DNA of 64,000 nucleotides from NCBI GenBank assembly GCA_033032175.1, contig CM065323.1, forward strand, positions 9,858,001 to 9,922,000, given 5' to 3'. Each line of letters begins with the position of its first letter. Positions within the stretch are counted from its first letter, which is position 1. The notes beneath the pieces were generated by a model. That model searched no databases. It was not told the origin of the DNA and worked only from the letters and a program-made list of their open reading frames with translations. Below are positions 11,661 through 23,900 of the stretch, in pieces. Source of the stretch: Saturnia japonica (Eukaryota; Arthropoda; Insecta; Lepidoptera; Saturniidae). The position numbers and the translations under genes were made by a program.

Positions 11661-12349
11661 CAGGGAACTCCTCAAAATCATTTAAGTTGGTTTCCTTGTT
11701 TGTTAATAATAAATACGTGTTTTGGAATCAAATAAATAAAACAATCAATTATTTGCAGTTTTAATAGTTCTGCTCCTATATCCAAACGCGTCCGGTTTAA
11801 ACAAACGGACTATCGATTCGATATTCGAAGATTCAAACCCGGATCGCTTCGATTCGTCGACGAATTTATTGGCATTATCGTCTGAAGGTGAAGCAAAACT
11901 TTTTTTTCACGCGTTCCTGAGCCTTAAAAAATTTGAAGAACCTCATATTGTAGTCCAATAGGAAAACCTCAGGTGGAAGCTCATTCTCAGGAGGTAAAAT
12001 AAATTATCATCATTCTCTACAATATTCATGATTCTCTACAAATATGAAACGTAGGTAATTTCATTAAATCTGTAAAAGTAAATCTATAGATGCTACACCT
12101 AAAAGAATAGCTATTAAGTACTAATAGAACTAAAAGATGACATAAGGAACTCAAAGAAAGAGCTAATTCGCTGGTTCAACTTTGTGAAACTATCTTCAAA
12201 GGTAAACAGGCAGTTCCATTAAACATTTTCACGAGTTTTCTCCGACGGGATTCTACGAAGAAACGCTCACCGGGTTGAAATTAAAGTTTCTTACGCTTTT
12301 ATAAAAAATATTCGTATTGCCATCGTATTTCTTTGTAAACTACATTTCA

Positions 12350-12602
12350 TACAAATAAATAAAATTGAAGTGTCTGTTTGTAATGTCAAAATAACAGCTT
12401 TTTTATTAAATTAAATACATGTGAAAGTGTATACGATTCTTATAACAATGAAAAAAACAATTTTTAAGAATGTTGTCTGCCTGTTTTGTTTGTTCCGGGT
12501 AATCTCAGAAACGGTTGGACCTATTATCACGTGACTTTCATTGGTTGGTAGCTGATGTTACGAGGAGTAACTTAGTCTACTTTTTTTAATTATTATCGTT
12601 TT
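12350..12602 (+). mobile_element. Helitron-like 5' fragment
   Basis: Matches the first half of the element at 60760-61262: aattgaagtgtctgtttgta, 'tgttccgggtaatctcagaa', 'acggttggacc', 'ggtagctgatg', 'gagtaactta'. The 3' half is missing. Confidence 0.6.
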
Positions 12603-13035
12603 AATCAAAGTATCTTACTCGTGTTAAGTTTGTGAATAAAGCATGGTGGCAGGTAATTTTATAGTGCTGGATCGTTTATCTGCCATCTCTGCCACCTTCA
12701 AGTTTAAAATCTGTTCCCAAGCACTCAGCTGTATTTAGGGTTACCAACCCTACTATATAATTATAGTATCGTACTATATTAGATGTTCAATTACTGTATT
12801 AAATTGTTATTGGATAAAAAAATTAGGTAACATTATTTATTCCACAATGTTTAAAGTGCAGGCTTGGAGCCTTATCTGTCTATCAAGCAGTAAAAATATT
12901 CCATTAAAAATAGAAATATTTATTTGAAACCTATATTTCTTTGCCATCCACTATATTAATTTTTCAAGTAATAGCTTCGAAAATACAATATTCGATATAA
13001 AAAAGTTGCTAACCCTAGCTGTAATTGACGATCAG

Positions 13036-13260
13036 TCACCTTTCCAAGTGTAGGTTCTTGCCATTTTCTGCTACGACGTTTTTAAATTTTAGCCGAAAGA
13101 CGTCCACTGCTGGGCCTCCCTTAAAGATCGCCACAATGACTGGTCCTACGCTGTCGACATACAGCTGCTTCCCGCAAGCTTCACTAGGTCCACCTTCTGG
13201 CTGGTCATTCACATAAATCATGATTAAAGCAACAGGTAAACTCAAACAAAGAAAAAACAA
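13036..13260 (-). CDS. Unrecognised coding-like ORF with a splice donor
   Basis: On the reverse strand a frame stays open for about 74 codons. A TGA sits directly upstream of the frame; the first in-frame ATG is at about 13221, so either that ATG starts a 60-residue exon or an acceptor lies just upstream. The N-terminal part is hydrophobic (FFLCLSLPVALIMI) and could be a signal segment, but only if a start lies upstream. The rest is hydrophilic and ends in ENGKNLHLER, directly followed by a plausible donor, AAAG|gtgact. I do not recognise the family and found no partner exon on the reverse strand to the left. It may be an isolated exon, a decayed gene or chance. Confidence 0.25.
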   Translation of the reverse strand: MFFLCLSLPVALIMIYVNDQPEGGPSEACGKQLYVDSVGPVIVAIFKGGPAVDVFRLKFKNVVAENGKNLHLER

Positions 13261-13890
13261 TCACTCAAAAAATACACTTCTTCTTTAAAATTAAAAAGCA
13301 AAGTAAGTAAATTTTCTTGAATTCTAAAATAAAATAGTTGAGAATAAGCAATCTGGCTCGCCAACGGCAAGTCGGTACGTTTGCGTAGGTAAATTAGTTG
13401 CTAGTTCTATCTGCAAGAAAGTTAGATTACCTCCTTGACTCGTTACGATGCTGTTATTTTTCACAAGATGGATAAATCTCTGAAGTTTTTTGCTCTGTAG
13501 GTAATATGAATAATATAAGGAATAATATTTTTGTAAATTGAATCAGTACCTACCTACATAAATGGTTAAGTAATACGTGCCTATTTTATAATGTTCTATT
13601 TTGAAACTGCATGAGTTACAAAGAAACAAAGTTATATGAGAATTTTAAATACACGGGTAACCATTTTCCTGTTAATCAGCTCTCAACGTTTACGAGAGCT
13701 TTTTAATACATACTTACTTATAATACAATTAATTATTAACATTTCAAAAAAATGTATTAGTTATTATTTATTTATAATAATGACTGAATGATAAGTACCT
13801 ACAATACAAAGTACCTATTCATATTTAATATAATAAATTGTGAAAGTTGTATGTTTGGATGTTTGTTACTCAATCACGCATTTATGAGTG

Positions 13891-14021
13891 GTGAACTTAA
13901 TGAATGTGAATTTAATATGTGTGATCTTAAGGACTGTGAAATTAATGAGTGCGAACTTATCGAGTGCGATCTTAATGTGTGTGAACTTAATGAATGTGAA
14001 CCTAATGAGTGCGAACTTAAT
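13891..14021. repeat. 15-bp minisatellite
   Basis: Eight full units and a partial ninth of about gtgaacttaatgagt, with 1-4 differences per unit. The period is a multiple of three, so a + frame reads as a pentapeptide repeat (E-L-N-E-C type) and the - frame stays open too. There is no support for it being a gene. Confidence 0.85.
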
Positions 14022-14023
14022 TA

Positions 14024-14138
14024 AACCTTGCAAGCCCATGTCCACTGATGCGGAGCTAATTGTTTTTTGCGTAAAAACTGACACAACTCGGAACCTCACT
14101 CCGCTTTCTCGCTCCGCATTAGTGGATTAACAGCCTAA
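14024..14138. mobile_element. Small MITE of the TTA-target family
   Basis: The inverted ends contain 'tccactgatgcggagc' on the left and the complement of 'ctccgcattagtggatta' on the right. They match the ends of the elements at 23240-23838 and 61306-61458. The flanks are TTA and TAA. About 115 bp, directly abutting the minisatellite. Confidence 0.55.
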
Positions 14139-14149
14139 CACTAATTTGG

Positions 14150-15690
14150 ATATCGAACCATTCAGTGTATTCTCCGTTTATTCTAACACAAGCACTGGAA
14201 TCCCCTTAGAGATATTTCAACGCTTGTATAAGATTACTGCTCACCCCATGCGTAGACAATACCAACCACACCTCATTCCTCACCACTTTTTCATAAGCCC
14301 TTTATAAATCTAAGAAGGCACAAAAGACTTTTGGATAATGCCGGATCCGTACATCCCTTTCTAAATCCCGCTTAACCAAATCCTCTATTATCTTTTCTGC
14401 TAACCAATCTGGCCACGCTTTCGTCTTTTGAGCCACAACCTTTTGCAACTCTTTACGCACCCATACATTTTTCTGTGTTCTTCCTTTCCTTCTTTATGCA
14501 ACTCCACATACGTCAATTGCAACATTGGCTACACCTTCCTTAAAATACTACCAAAAACTTTCTATCTCACATTTTTCATCCAAATCAACAAATCGTTCTG
14601 TCAACATTTTAATGTATTTATCTATTACTTTAACCTCTTGTAAATTGTCTACTCTCACACGTTATAGTTTAGTTGTTGGTTCTACAACCTTATGTCGCCA
14701 TCGTTTGAAAATATCAGTTAAACATGACATGACTAGGAAGTGGTCTGTATCAATACCGACACCGCAGTACGCCCGAGTATCCAGAACTTGCCCTGTTTGT
14801 CTTTCAGCGACCATTACAAAATCAATCATACATTTTAAGCCACAGCCCTTGTATACATATGAATGAACATTGTGTTCCCTATTTATAGATTTCACTCCAA
14901 ACATACCTTAAGCATACTTTTACCTTTTTCATTAATCCTATCATCACCAAAAGTTTCTAAAACCTTTTCATACCCGTCACACTTCACCCCTACTCATCCA
15001 TAAAAGTCTCCCAACATGATAATCCCTTCATTGTCCTTACATTTCTTTAGAACTTCTCTCATACAATTCCAGAACTCCTCCCTTTCCTTTTTGCCTGCTG
15101 TCGAACAACTCATATCCAAATCTGTAGGTGTCGCACCTAGGACAAAAATACGGGTGAGCTCAAATTGTAGCCTAATCCAGAGGAGTCTAGGACTCACACA
15201 TACACATTCATTCGCGCAGTCAGAATGGCAAAGACACGCTGGCAGCCTACTTTGGTGCTCGGAATACTAGACCAATACGCCGTGTAGGGGTCCATACTTT
15301 GTGGTATCACATCCCTTCCGCTTCGTCTCTGTCATGCATAGAACATCAATCCTCCTCTCATCTATCATTTAACATACTTCATCTATGTTATCATTCAATC
15401 CACCTCTAACATTCAACGTAGCAAAGCAGCTTTCCACAGCCCGCTTTCCGCCCCTGTTGGAACGAGACATGATGGGTTTTGAACCGCACCGCGCGCCGCG
15501 CTGCCATTTTGGTTTATTGTTTTTCAAATTATTGCGTACCCACGAGCAGTTAGGGAAAAATATCGAGCCCGGAAGAGCCCCGCATGCCAGGCAAGGGTTA
15601 GTTTTAGTCTAGGGTTACCAAGTCCCAGACCAATTTGGCAGGCTACTGACTAGGCTCGCCCCTAAACACGTATCCATCGGCACAGTAGAC
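14150..15690 (-). mobile_element. Decayed RTE-like LINE (endonuclease plus start of RT)
   Basis: On the reverse strand, broken frames read in order: an apurinic-type endonuclease start (ATLNVRGG, then IDVLCMTETKR at about 15430-15320), GKKEREEFWNCMREVL...IIMLGDF at about 15100-15000, INEKGKSMLKVCLE, VMVAERQTGQVLDTRAYCGV then GIDTDHFLV at about 14830-14730, and finally a reverse transcriptase start (EKVVRNEVWLVLSTHGVSS at about 14310-14260). Several stops and at least one internal deletion between the endonuclease and RT parts make it dead. The endonuclease resembles the proteins often mis-annotated in moths as craniofacial development protein 2-like. The 5' limit near 15690 is estimated. Confidence 0.75.
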
Positions 15691-15926
15691 CCTAGATTGG
15701 CGGAGTGGAAGGAAAAAGGAAACATTAGAAAGGACAGGGATTCGAGATAGGAACTTTATGGACATTGACAGAAAAAGGTTTAAGATGATACTACTGTCTC
15801 CGAAGACTAGGCGTAATTCAGTAGTAGCTCCCCGTGAAATTTCCGGAAAGGAAAATCAGTAATGTTTATCTCATGGTAAATTGTAGGTACGTAATTATTA
15901 AATTTAAGACCGTACCCCTAGTATGT

Positions 15927-16605
15927 TAGGGCTTGTGTAGAGGCGCCGCAGCCGCATGATTGCTATATCACTGTGCCTTTTTCGTAATACATTGCTAGAC
16001 ACGAAAATTATACGTTTGGAATAATAAACATTTTATTTTATTTCATAAGGCACAAATACAGGTAAGTGATAAAAAATAACAATAATAATTTAACTCTAAA
16101 TACCTCTTTAAATCTAATACCTTATGACATGCCCACAGTTTTCATTGTCAACAAGTACTAATTAAAATATTTAAAAAAAACGATGAAAATCTAACAATTA
16201 AAAAGAAAAAAAATTAAGTAAGTGAATTTTTAAATTTAGGACGACTGGTGAAAGATCGTTGTGTTGTAAATTTACTTCGTTATAACGCCTACACATTCTA
16301 TAAATGGGACTATTCTTCGATACATTATTGCTAGAGAAGGGAACGGTTGATGTCTTACGAAACGGGTTGACACCTTTGTATTGAATTCTGTGCACATGCA
16401 CCCGATATACCGGTGACCAATATGCCTACACGTCATGTTCGTGGCAAGCGATGCATTACTAAAAATGTATAGTGTTATGGCAAATCAAGCTGCGCGGTGG
16501 CGCGTGTACACAGTATAGAGGCGCGAAAACACGGCAAAGGCTCGACCAGCGGCCGCCGCCGCGCCGCGCCACTGCCCCTCCGCGTTGCCTTCTACACAAG
16601 CCCTA
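15927..16605. mobile_element. DNA element with 15-bp terminal inverted repeats
   Basis: Ends are tagggcttgtgtaga (15927-15941) and its exact complement at 16591-16605. The subterminal parts are GC-rich (gcgccgcagccgc, ggccgccgccgcgccgcgcc) and the core is AT-rich without an ORF. About 679 bp; target-site duplication not clear. Confidence 0.6.
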
Positions 16606-17029
16606 GTAATATCTACATGTTATCGAAACAGCGGTGTTGAGATTTATAATAGATTCCCTAAAACATCGATTCATCGATGTTACGAAGAAAAACATCGAAC
16701 TTTGATGCTTCCAAGTTTGTACTATGTTGTAAAATGGAGTTCGGGGATACATGCGTCAGCAAAATATAAACAGCAACATAAGTTTTCCTAAAAAGATATC
16801 GTCAACTATTGTGGTAGCTCCAAGATAAAACTCGCCCAGTTGGATAGCACCAAAACACCGATGTTTTTATTTGTTATCATCAGTCATCTATGTTTACTTA
16901 TCTTGATATCGAGATTTTTCTAAAATCGCTTATCCCTAGTCCCTAGCCCGTACCTTCTTCTTCTTCCTTTAATGAACACCTTTACTACCGTTATCAAGTG
17001 ATTATAGTGTTTTGTATTATGACGATTTC

Positions 17030-17195
17030 AGTATCCTAACAAGATAGTGGTTCCCTTGTTAGAACTTTCTTGAGAGTTTCTGTGGGATCCCAGAATGAAT
17101 GCTTTCAGTTTATATTTATAATCCACTTCACTTATGCACAAAAACAATTGTATCAAGCAAAATGCCACCAATATTACACAGTATAGAGTCAAAAA
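17030..17195 (+). repeat. Dispersed repeat L, forward copy
   Basis: Reads 'gtatcctaacaagatagtgg', 'cttgttagaactttc', 'tgtgggatcccagaatgaat', 'cacttcacttatgcacaaaa', 'aatgccaccaatattaca'. One of the clearest copies of the family. Confidence 0.6.
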
Positions 17196-17976
17196 CCTAA
17201 GTAAATGAATTAAAAATAAAAACCTCAACTTGTCCAGCCCGTACCTTCTCTGATCTCTAGGCTGGTGCATACTTCAGACCATAGACAAACTCCAGACTGC
17301 AGCCTGGTTATGATATTGCTAGCTAGTAGAATCATATTTAATATTATCATAGACCAATAACCAGAGGAATTATTATTATTTAAATGAATAAACACAACAA
17401 CACATTTTTATTTATATAATTGATTATATTCCTTTCTTACACAGTAATGTTTAGTTCTAAATATACATTTAAATTTGACTTTGATTTTGAATAAATTTTT
17501 TTCAGTAATTTGATTAAAAGTAGACTGTGTATTGTTTAGCATTGTTTATTTATCCAAATTTGTATTTAGTCTTTTGACATTTTTGACGACTAAATTGACA
17601 AGTTAACTAATTTTAGAATTTTTGTTTGTAACAAATATAATAAATGTAAAAACCCCCAAATAATGAAATAAAAAGAACCTCTATAAATTAAATATTGACT
17701 TTTGACGTGAATTTTAACATATAGTTCATTTACTTCCCAAGTTTGTTCTATGGTTTGAAAGTAAGGTTATGTAGTGTTAAATATTCGTAACAAGTTATGA
17801 CTCACATATTATAAAGTACTACGTTGTATACACAATTATGACTCAAGGAAGCTGACTTTGCAATGATTCGAAGGGTTTGTTGTTGTGCCTTTGAGTAATC
17901 TGCCTTATATGGGATGAGGATATAAAGTTTACTTCCACAATTGCGATTAAAGATTCAGTTTTTATAAAACTTAACT
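17196..17976. other. Upstream region of TCP11L1
   Basis: AT-rich sequence with no repeat I can name. It should contain the TCP11L1 promoter and 5' UTR. An in-frame TAA lies 12 bases upstream of the chosen ATG, which supports that start. Confidence 0.4.
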
Positions 17977-20900
17977 ATGAGTGAACGTGATACATCTGGT
18001 ACTGATTCGCAGGAGTCGAACAAAGAAATTAATAGAAACTCATCGCGTCCTGTGCCTACTGGTTCTAGGTATATTCAATATTTTATATGATATCCTATTC
18101 ATTAATATCCATATGTCCTTTACCTACAATTATATAAAATTCTTTGTGTAGATTTTTATTATGTGTATTTGAGCGCATTTAACTCTTCATCTATTTGTTG
18201 AATTTAGGTTTAAAATATTTTAATTGCTCCTCTTATTATTTAGAAGTTTATATAATCATTTCTCTGCAAAGCAAGAAGGCTGGTATCAGTATAAAGTCAT
18301 TAAAATGGCTGGAAAAGGAAACTATAAAAGTTTAAATAAACCATACAAAGTTTTTTGAAAGGCCTTATATAATTTTTTTTAAAGTATAAAAAAAAATCAT
18401 AATATTGTATAGTATTGCACTTGACCATTTTGTACAAATTCAAATTCTTTTTTTTCGTTGACAACAGAACCCTAAAAATAATATCTAAATTAATATTTCA
18501 TTATTACCAGCATTATAACAGCATACATTACATACAAGAAAAGTACATTACATAACTAGCACAAATAATAAGAAATATATATCACTATTTTTTTTACAGT
18601 AACCACAGTTATTATGCAAGTGAACCAATTCAGTTTAGAGTGAGAGGCTCTACAATTACAGGTGCATCTCCTCCCACATTTGTCACTATGGAGGACATAA
18701 TGAAAGCAGCACATGGAATGCAAAACATGGCTTTGGCCCATGAAATAGCTGTTGATAAAGATTTCAAGCTGGAACCTTTCGAACCTCCTGACAATAGGTA
18801 TATTTAAATTATTTTCAATATTTATTCTACAGATTCTTTTTCTTTATATTACTAGTTATATTTACTAGTTATCATCTCAATTTTATCTGTAATATACTTT
18901 CCTGCCTCTATTGAACAAACACAAAATTGATAGGAACAGAAAGACTCTAGACAACCTTTAAATCTACTATTAATCTATGCTCAACTTTAGCACTAGGACT
19001 GGTATCTACAATATTCTATAAAAATTTCCATTTATGAATTTCAATAAAAATATTTATCATAAATTACTCAAGCATATTATTTCTAATAAATAAAAAACTA
19101 TAAATTAATTATTCTAAAACTTGGCTAAAAAACTTCAATTAAATGTAGTATTTATACAAGAAAATACACAATGATTTCGATAAGATTATTTATTCATTGT
19201 CTGTTCAGAACCTACTGTCATACACAAAATAATAATATTCCGAAATCCACATATGTGCATGTTTATGAGTGTGTATGTTGTTATCACTCATTGTATGGAG
19301 CTGGCTTTCTGTACCTACCTATTTTGTGGTCCAAGTATGATTTGAATAATTTTAATTAACACATATTTCCATGTATTGGGTGATGGTACAACATTTTATA
19401 CTCATCTGTATCTTATACATATCTGTAACTTTTGTATTTCAGCTACCAGAAACTTGTGAAAGAAACTATGCACAAAGCATATTTTGATATATTAAGAGAA
19501 CAATTGAATTCTGATCCTCCAGAGTACAAACAAGCTCTTGTGCTTCTAGAAGATGTTAAACAAGTAAGTTATATTTTTAGATTTAGCATAATGTTTACAA
19601 GCATGATTAGGTTTGATTCCCAACTCATGTATAAGTGTTTTTGAAAACCTATGAACAAATTTAAAAAAAATTGATGTCATGGTTCTTTGGAGTGTATTTT
19701 CTACCTCTTATAGTTTCAGAGTTCCCTCTCAATGACCTATTTAAATGTTACAGCTTGTATAACAACACACTACTATGACGTGATGCGAGATCAGCATATT
19801 GGTTTCATTCATTTAGTGTGGAACATCACGTTAGTGAGTCGTTTTATGTCTTGTGTCGTGAATCGTGACACAGATTGCTCGGTTCCGATCGCGTCATAAC
19901 AGTGGTGGGGATTATGTTGTGTCCTGACACAAAACAATTATTTTTCTAGCCTAACACATACCTTATTACTTAATTTAGAAAGTGCTTTTTTGGAAACCAC
20001 GAGAGGAATTTATTTCATGACGCTATTTAAACTGTAGGGAACATATAGGGAAAGGCGAATGGTGACCTTTGGAGGTATTGATTCTCTCAAGATTAAAATA
20101 CATGACTGACACCTGACATTTGACATTTGATTCCATGAGGGTCTACACAGCAAGCAATTTTTGTGTCTCAATTGGTTTATAGAGCCAGTATCCAGCCTCG
20201 AGTGTCAAAAAATTACGGTCTGACTCCACGACTCGGCAGTGACAGTGACACTATATGTAACTCTATTATGTGTATACACTGTGTGACACTCGGTCTACAG
20301 ACATCTCAAAAAATATTAAAATTGTTAAATACATGATTTAAAAATTTTAGGGTCTCTTCTCAATTCTCCTTCCTCGTCACACACGCATCCGGGAGATGAT
20401 TGAGGAGGTATTGGATACGGAATTTATAAAGCAGCAAGCAGAGAACAATAGTCTCGACTTTCATAAATATGCGAAGTTTGTTATAGACCTTATGGCGAAA
20501 CTCGCTGCACCGGCTAGGGATGAGATGATACAAAATATAACCACATTGACAGATACTGTGAGTATTTTATTACATTAACCAATATACCAAGTAATTATAC
20601 TTTTAGAGGATATGATACGAAAAATGGACGAGTCATTTTTATATTTATCTATGCTACTATTATACAGAGGTAAAGATTGTGAATATGTTGGTAGTAAGAT
20701 AATCTCCGATGCTGGTAATCCAATTCTGAAAATTATCTCTCAAATAGCAAGTTATGTTATTCCTGAATGCTATAGTTATTATTTAGGCTGATAATTATAG
20801 GCTATATTTTATTCTGGGATGTTCAAAATTGGGATCCGCGGATATGGACACAGATAAAGATATGGACCTCAACTTTCGTATTTCGTGACCTTGTACTAAC

Positions 20901-23900
20901 AGTTAGCGATCTTGTCGGTGAATTTCATGTTATGGGTGGTAGCTAATAACTAATAAAGTTACTTGTTTAGTACAATAATATGTTGATTATTTTATATTAC
21001 AGAAGTTAATTAGGTTTACTTTAGCAATCACATTTCAAATTTATAAACAGTATGGAATGATGGTGAAGGAAAACAGTATGAATAAACCTATGTGTATGAG
21101 ATATGTTCCCGTAGTACTTTTAGGAAGTAATATATTATATAATATTACATATTAGGGTTATGTTACGATGAGGCTGACATATGTGAATTGCATAAAAGCC
21201 TCTAAAATTTAAGAATAAAAAAAAACTGAGAAAATATCGAAAAAGATTTCGGTTTTCAATTTTATTTATGCATTATGGTCACATTCTCACTTGTGTTTTG
21301 TGACAGTATGGCCCAAGTTGGTGACTCGTTAAGCCTAGTGAGGGAACTGGCTCTTAAGTGGGTCTGTCAGAACACACCTATAGGAGCTTGGTGATAGACT
21401 TTGAGTTTGGTAGCTTGCTAGGCAGACATGACAAAACACCGCACCACCATTTAAAAAATTTGTGGTTGTTTATAATGATAGTAAATCGTTAGTTGGCAAT
21501 AGCATGTGCCGTTTATGCCATAATCATAAGAGATTATGCCAGCTGTGAGATATTGCAGGTTGATATTTATAGGTTAATTTTTTTTTTCAATTATTCAAGA
21601 TTGATGTGTTCCGTGCTATCCTGGAGACACTAGAAGTGTTGAAGCTGGACTTAGCCAACACTCTGATTGCGATGATACGACCTCACGTGCAACAAGAAAG
21701 CGTACAGTACGAGAGGAACAAGTTTGATGAGATGCTCAAAGTGACTGAAGGTAATTTGTTACCATGAATATCCAAAACAAAAAATTAAATGGGGATTGCT
21801 TGGTTAACTTGGTTATCCAGGTGTATAAAACATCAAAGATAATATTTGTCCTACATTAAGGATTCCAATGATTGCAATATTCACAAGCAAAATCACACCT
21901 CAAAAAAATTCACACCTAGCCGCAAACCCCAAGATGATAGCACACTAAGCCTAGTGTCAAAGACTGGCTCCCAAGTGCAGCTGCCGGAACTACAGCTGTA
22001 TAGCTGCTTGGCGACAGATTGTCAACTTGAGAGTGGTAGCCACCCAGGCGAGCATTAGAAATAGCCCTACCACCATGCTACGGTTTCATCACGATGTTTT
22101 CCTTCACCAATAGGTCAGGCTCATTACATGTGTGGCGACATCTATCGAGCCACATAAGACGCATCCTACTATCCTACATTGCGCTATAGAAATTAACTCA
22201 ATCGTTGAGTATATATACAAGAACCCGACTACAACCGTTAGGCAGCTGCCTGCCAGACATAACACCCGTCTGGTCGGAGGATCCTCCCTTTGCAATAGTT
22301 CTTCTACACAGGGATTCGAACTCACGTCGTTCATTGCGGACTCTACCACTGAGCATATGAAATTATAAAAACCTCTTGACATAAGTCGTCATAAGGCTCA
22401 GGAAATGACATGATTTTGCATGAGTTTGGAAAACTATAGTTTTTTTAATTTTATTTTGGTTACTTTTTTGGACTCTTTTGTTAATCCTGCCTTGTGTAGA
22501 ATTCCCTTCCATTACTACTATTAATTACCATTTACATGAAACGCCTTATTATTACAGATGGTTTACAGCACACTAGGGAATGGTTGAAGCGTCATATAGA
22601 TAAGACCGGAATTAGCATTCCTGTGACAGATCAAAATATCATCAGAAATGTCACAGCACAAACATTAGCGAAGGCTTACCTCGAATTATTAGAGTGGGAT
22701 GGTTCTAAAGTCTACCCAGAGGTGAGAGTTGCATGATTAAATAACTCTTGAATGTATCTGTATTTGTACATCAATCAAGTTTCCTGCAACAGTCCGTTCC
22801 TCTTGCAAGGAGCCCTTGAGCCAAGCAGCTGCTAGCACTATACTGTGACACTGCATCCACTAGCTATCTAAATACATACATGACACAGCACTTCACACAT
22901 GCACACCACTCGGGTAAATAGGTTCTGTAAGGGACCTTTTTTCTTTTTTTGGCTGGTTAGTTGTAGTAGCAACCGGTGGAATGTGTTCTTTTGAATAGCG
23001 CTGATGTATTTCTAAGCGAGCCCCTCTTTACATACGCCACTATCGCCATAAGGTGGACCGAAGACCTGGGGAAAATTGCAGGAACTCGCTGGATGCGAGA
23101 AATAGAATAATTCATTTTGATGAAGGATGAAGAGGACTAGGGCGTTGCCTTTTTAAAATTCGTTTATAAGTTTAACATTGTTGTCACATGTGGCACAAGA
23201 TGGTAAACACGCTAAGTCTAGTGGGAAAACCGGCTCTTACTCTGCCCATCCACTGAAGCGGAGCTGTGCAAATTTCGATCAATAGAACTGCATCATTAGG
23301 TTTTTATGCAATAAATTACTTGTCTCATATCAAATTTGGCGCAATAAATAAATATTTCGTGTAGTATTTGCCTTAAGAAACCAATATTTATCTGTTTCAT
23401 ATATTAAAAGTGTTACGATAACTACATATTTATATATTTAAAAAAAATATTTTTTATTTTGAACTCTGATAACGCTGTCGCTTGTGTTGTAACATCATAG
23501 GACTCTAAGGAGGCTCAGGGTATAGATATTTATGATATAAAAAGAATCGAGATTTTTACAATGGTGAACGTTTGGTAAATGTCAAATGTTTGTTATCGAC
23601 CCGAATGACGTCACGGCGAATATAACAATATACAGACTAATATGGCTGGCAGCGTTTCGCCTGTTTACGAACTTACGAAGTTTTGTGGTTTTCTAGGCCC
23701 AAAAAAATAATAGTAATATTTTTTCCCTCTAACTGGACAATATTTAATAATTGAAGACCTGCTTTAAAAAAGAGTCGACTAGTCTATTCTGTTGATCGAC
23801 ATCTGCACGGCTCTGATCTGCTCAGTGTACAGGCAGCCTTAAGTGCAGATGCAGATGCCGGTGCTCGTCGACAGATTTTCAACTAGCTAGCCAAGTGAGC

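Noticed and set aside
13788..14024. Cys/Glu pentapeptide-repeat protein
   Set aside because: It is only the 15-bp minisatellite in frame. There is no flanking coding signal and the other strand is equally open.
15385..15612. Forward ORF near the RTE-like LINE
   Set aside because: It is antisense to the LINE's endonuclease start and 5' UTR.
16470..16600. CpG-island-like promoter
   Set aside because: The GC-rich stretch is the subterminal part of a TIR element (15927-16605), with no gene start beside it.
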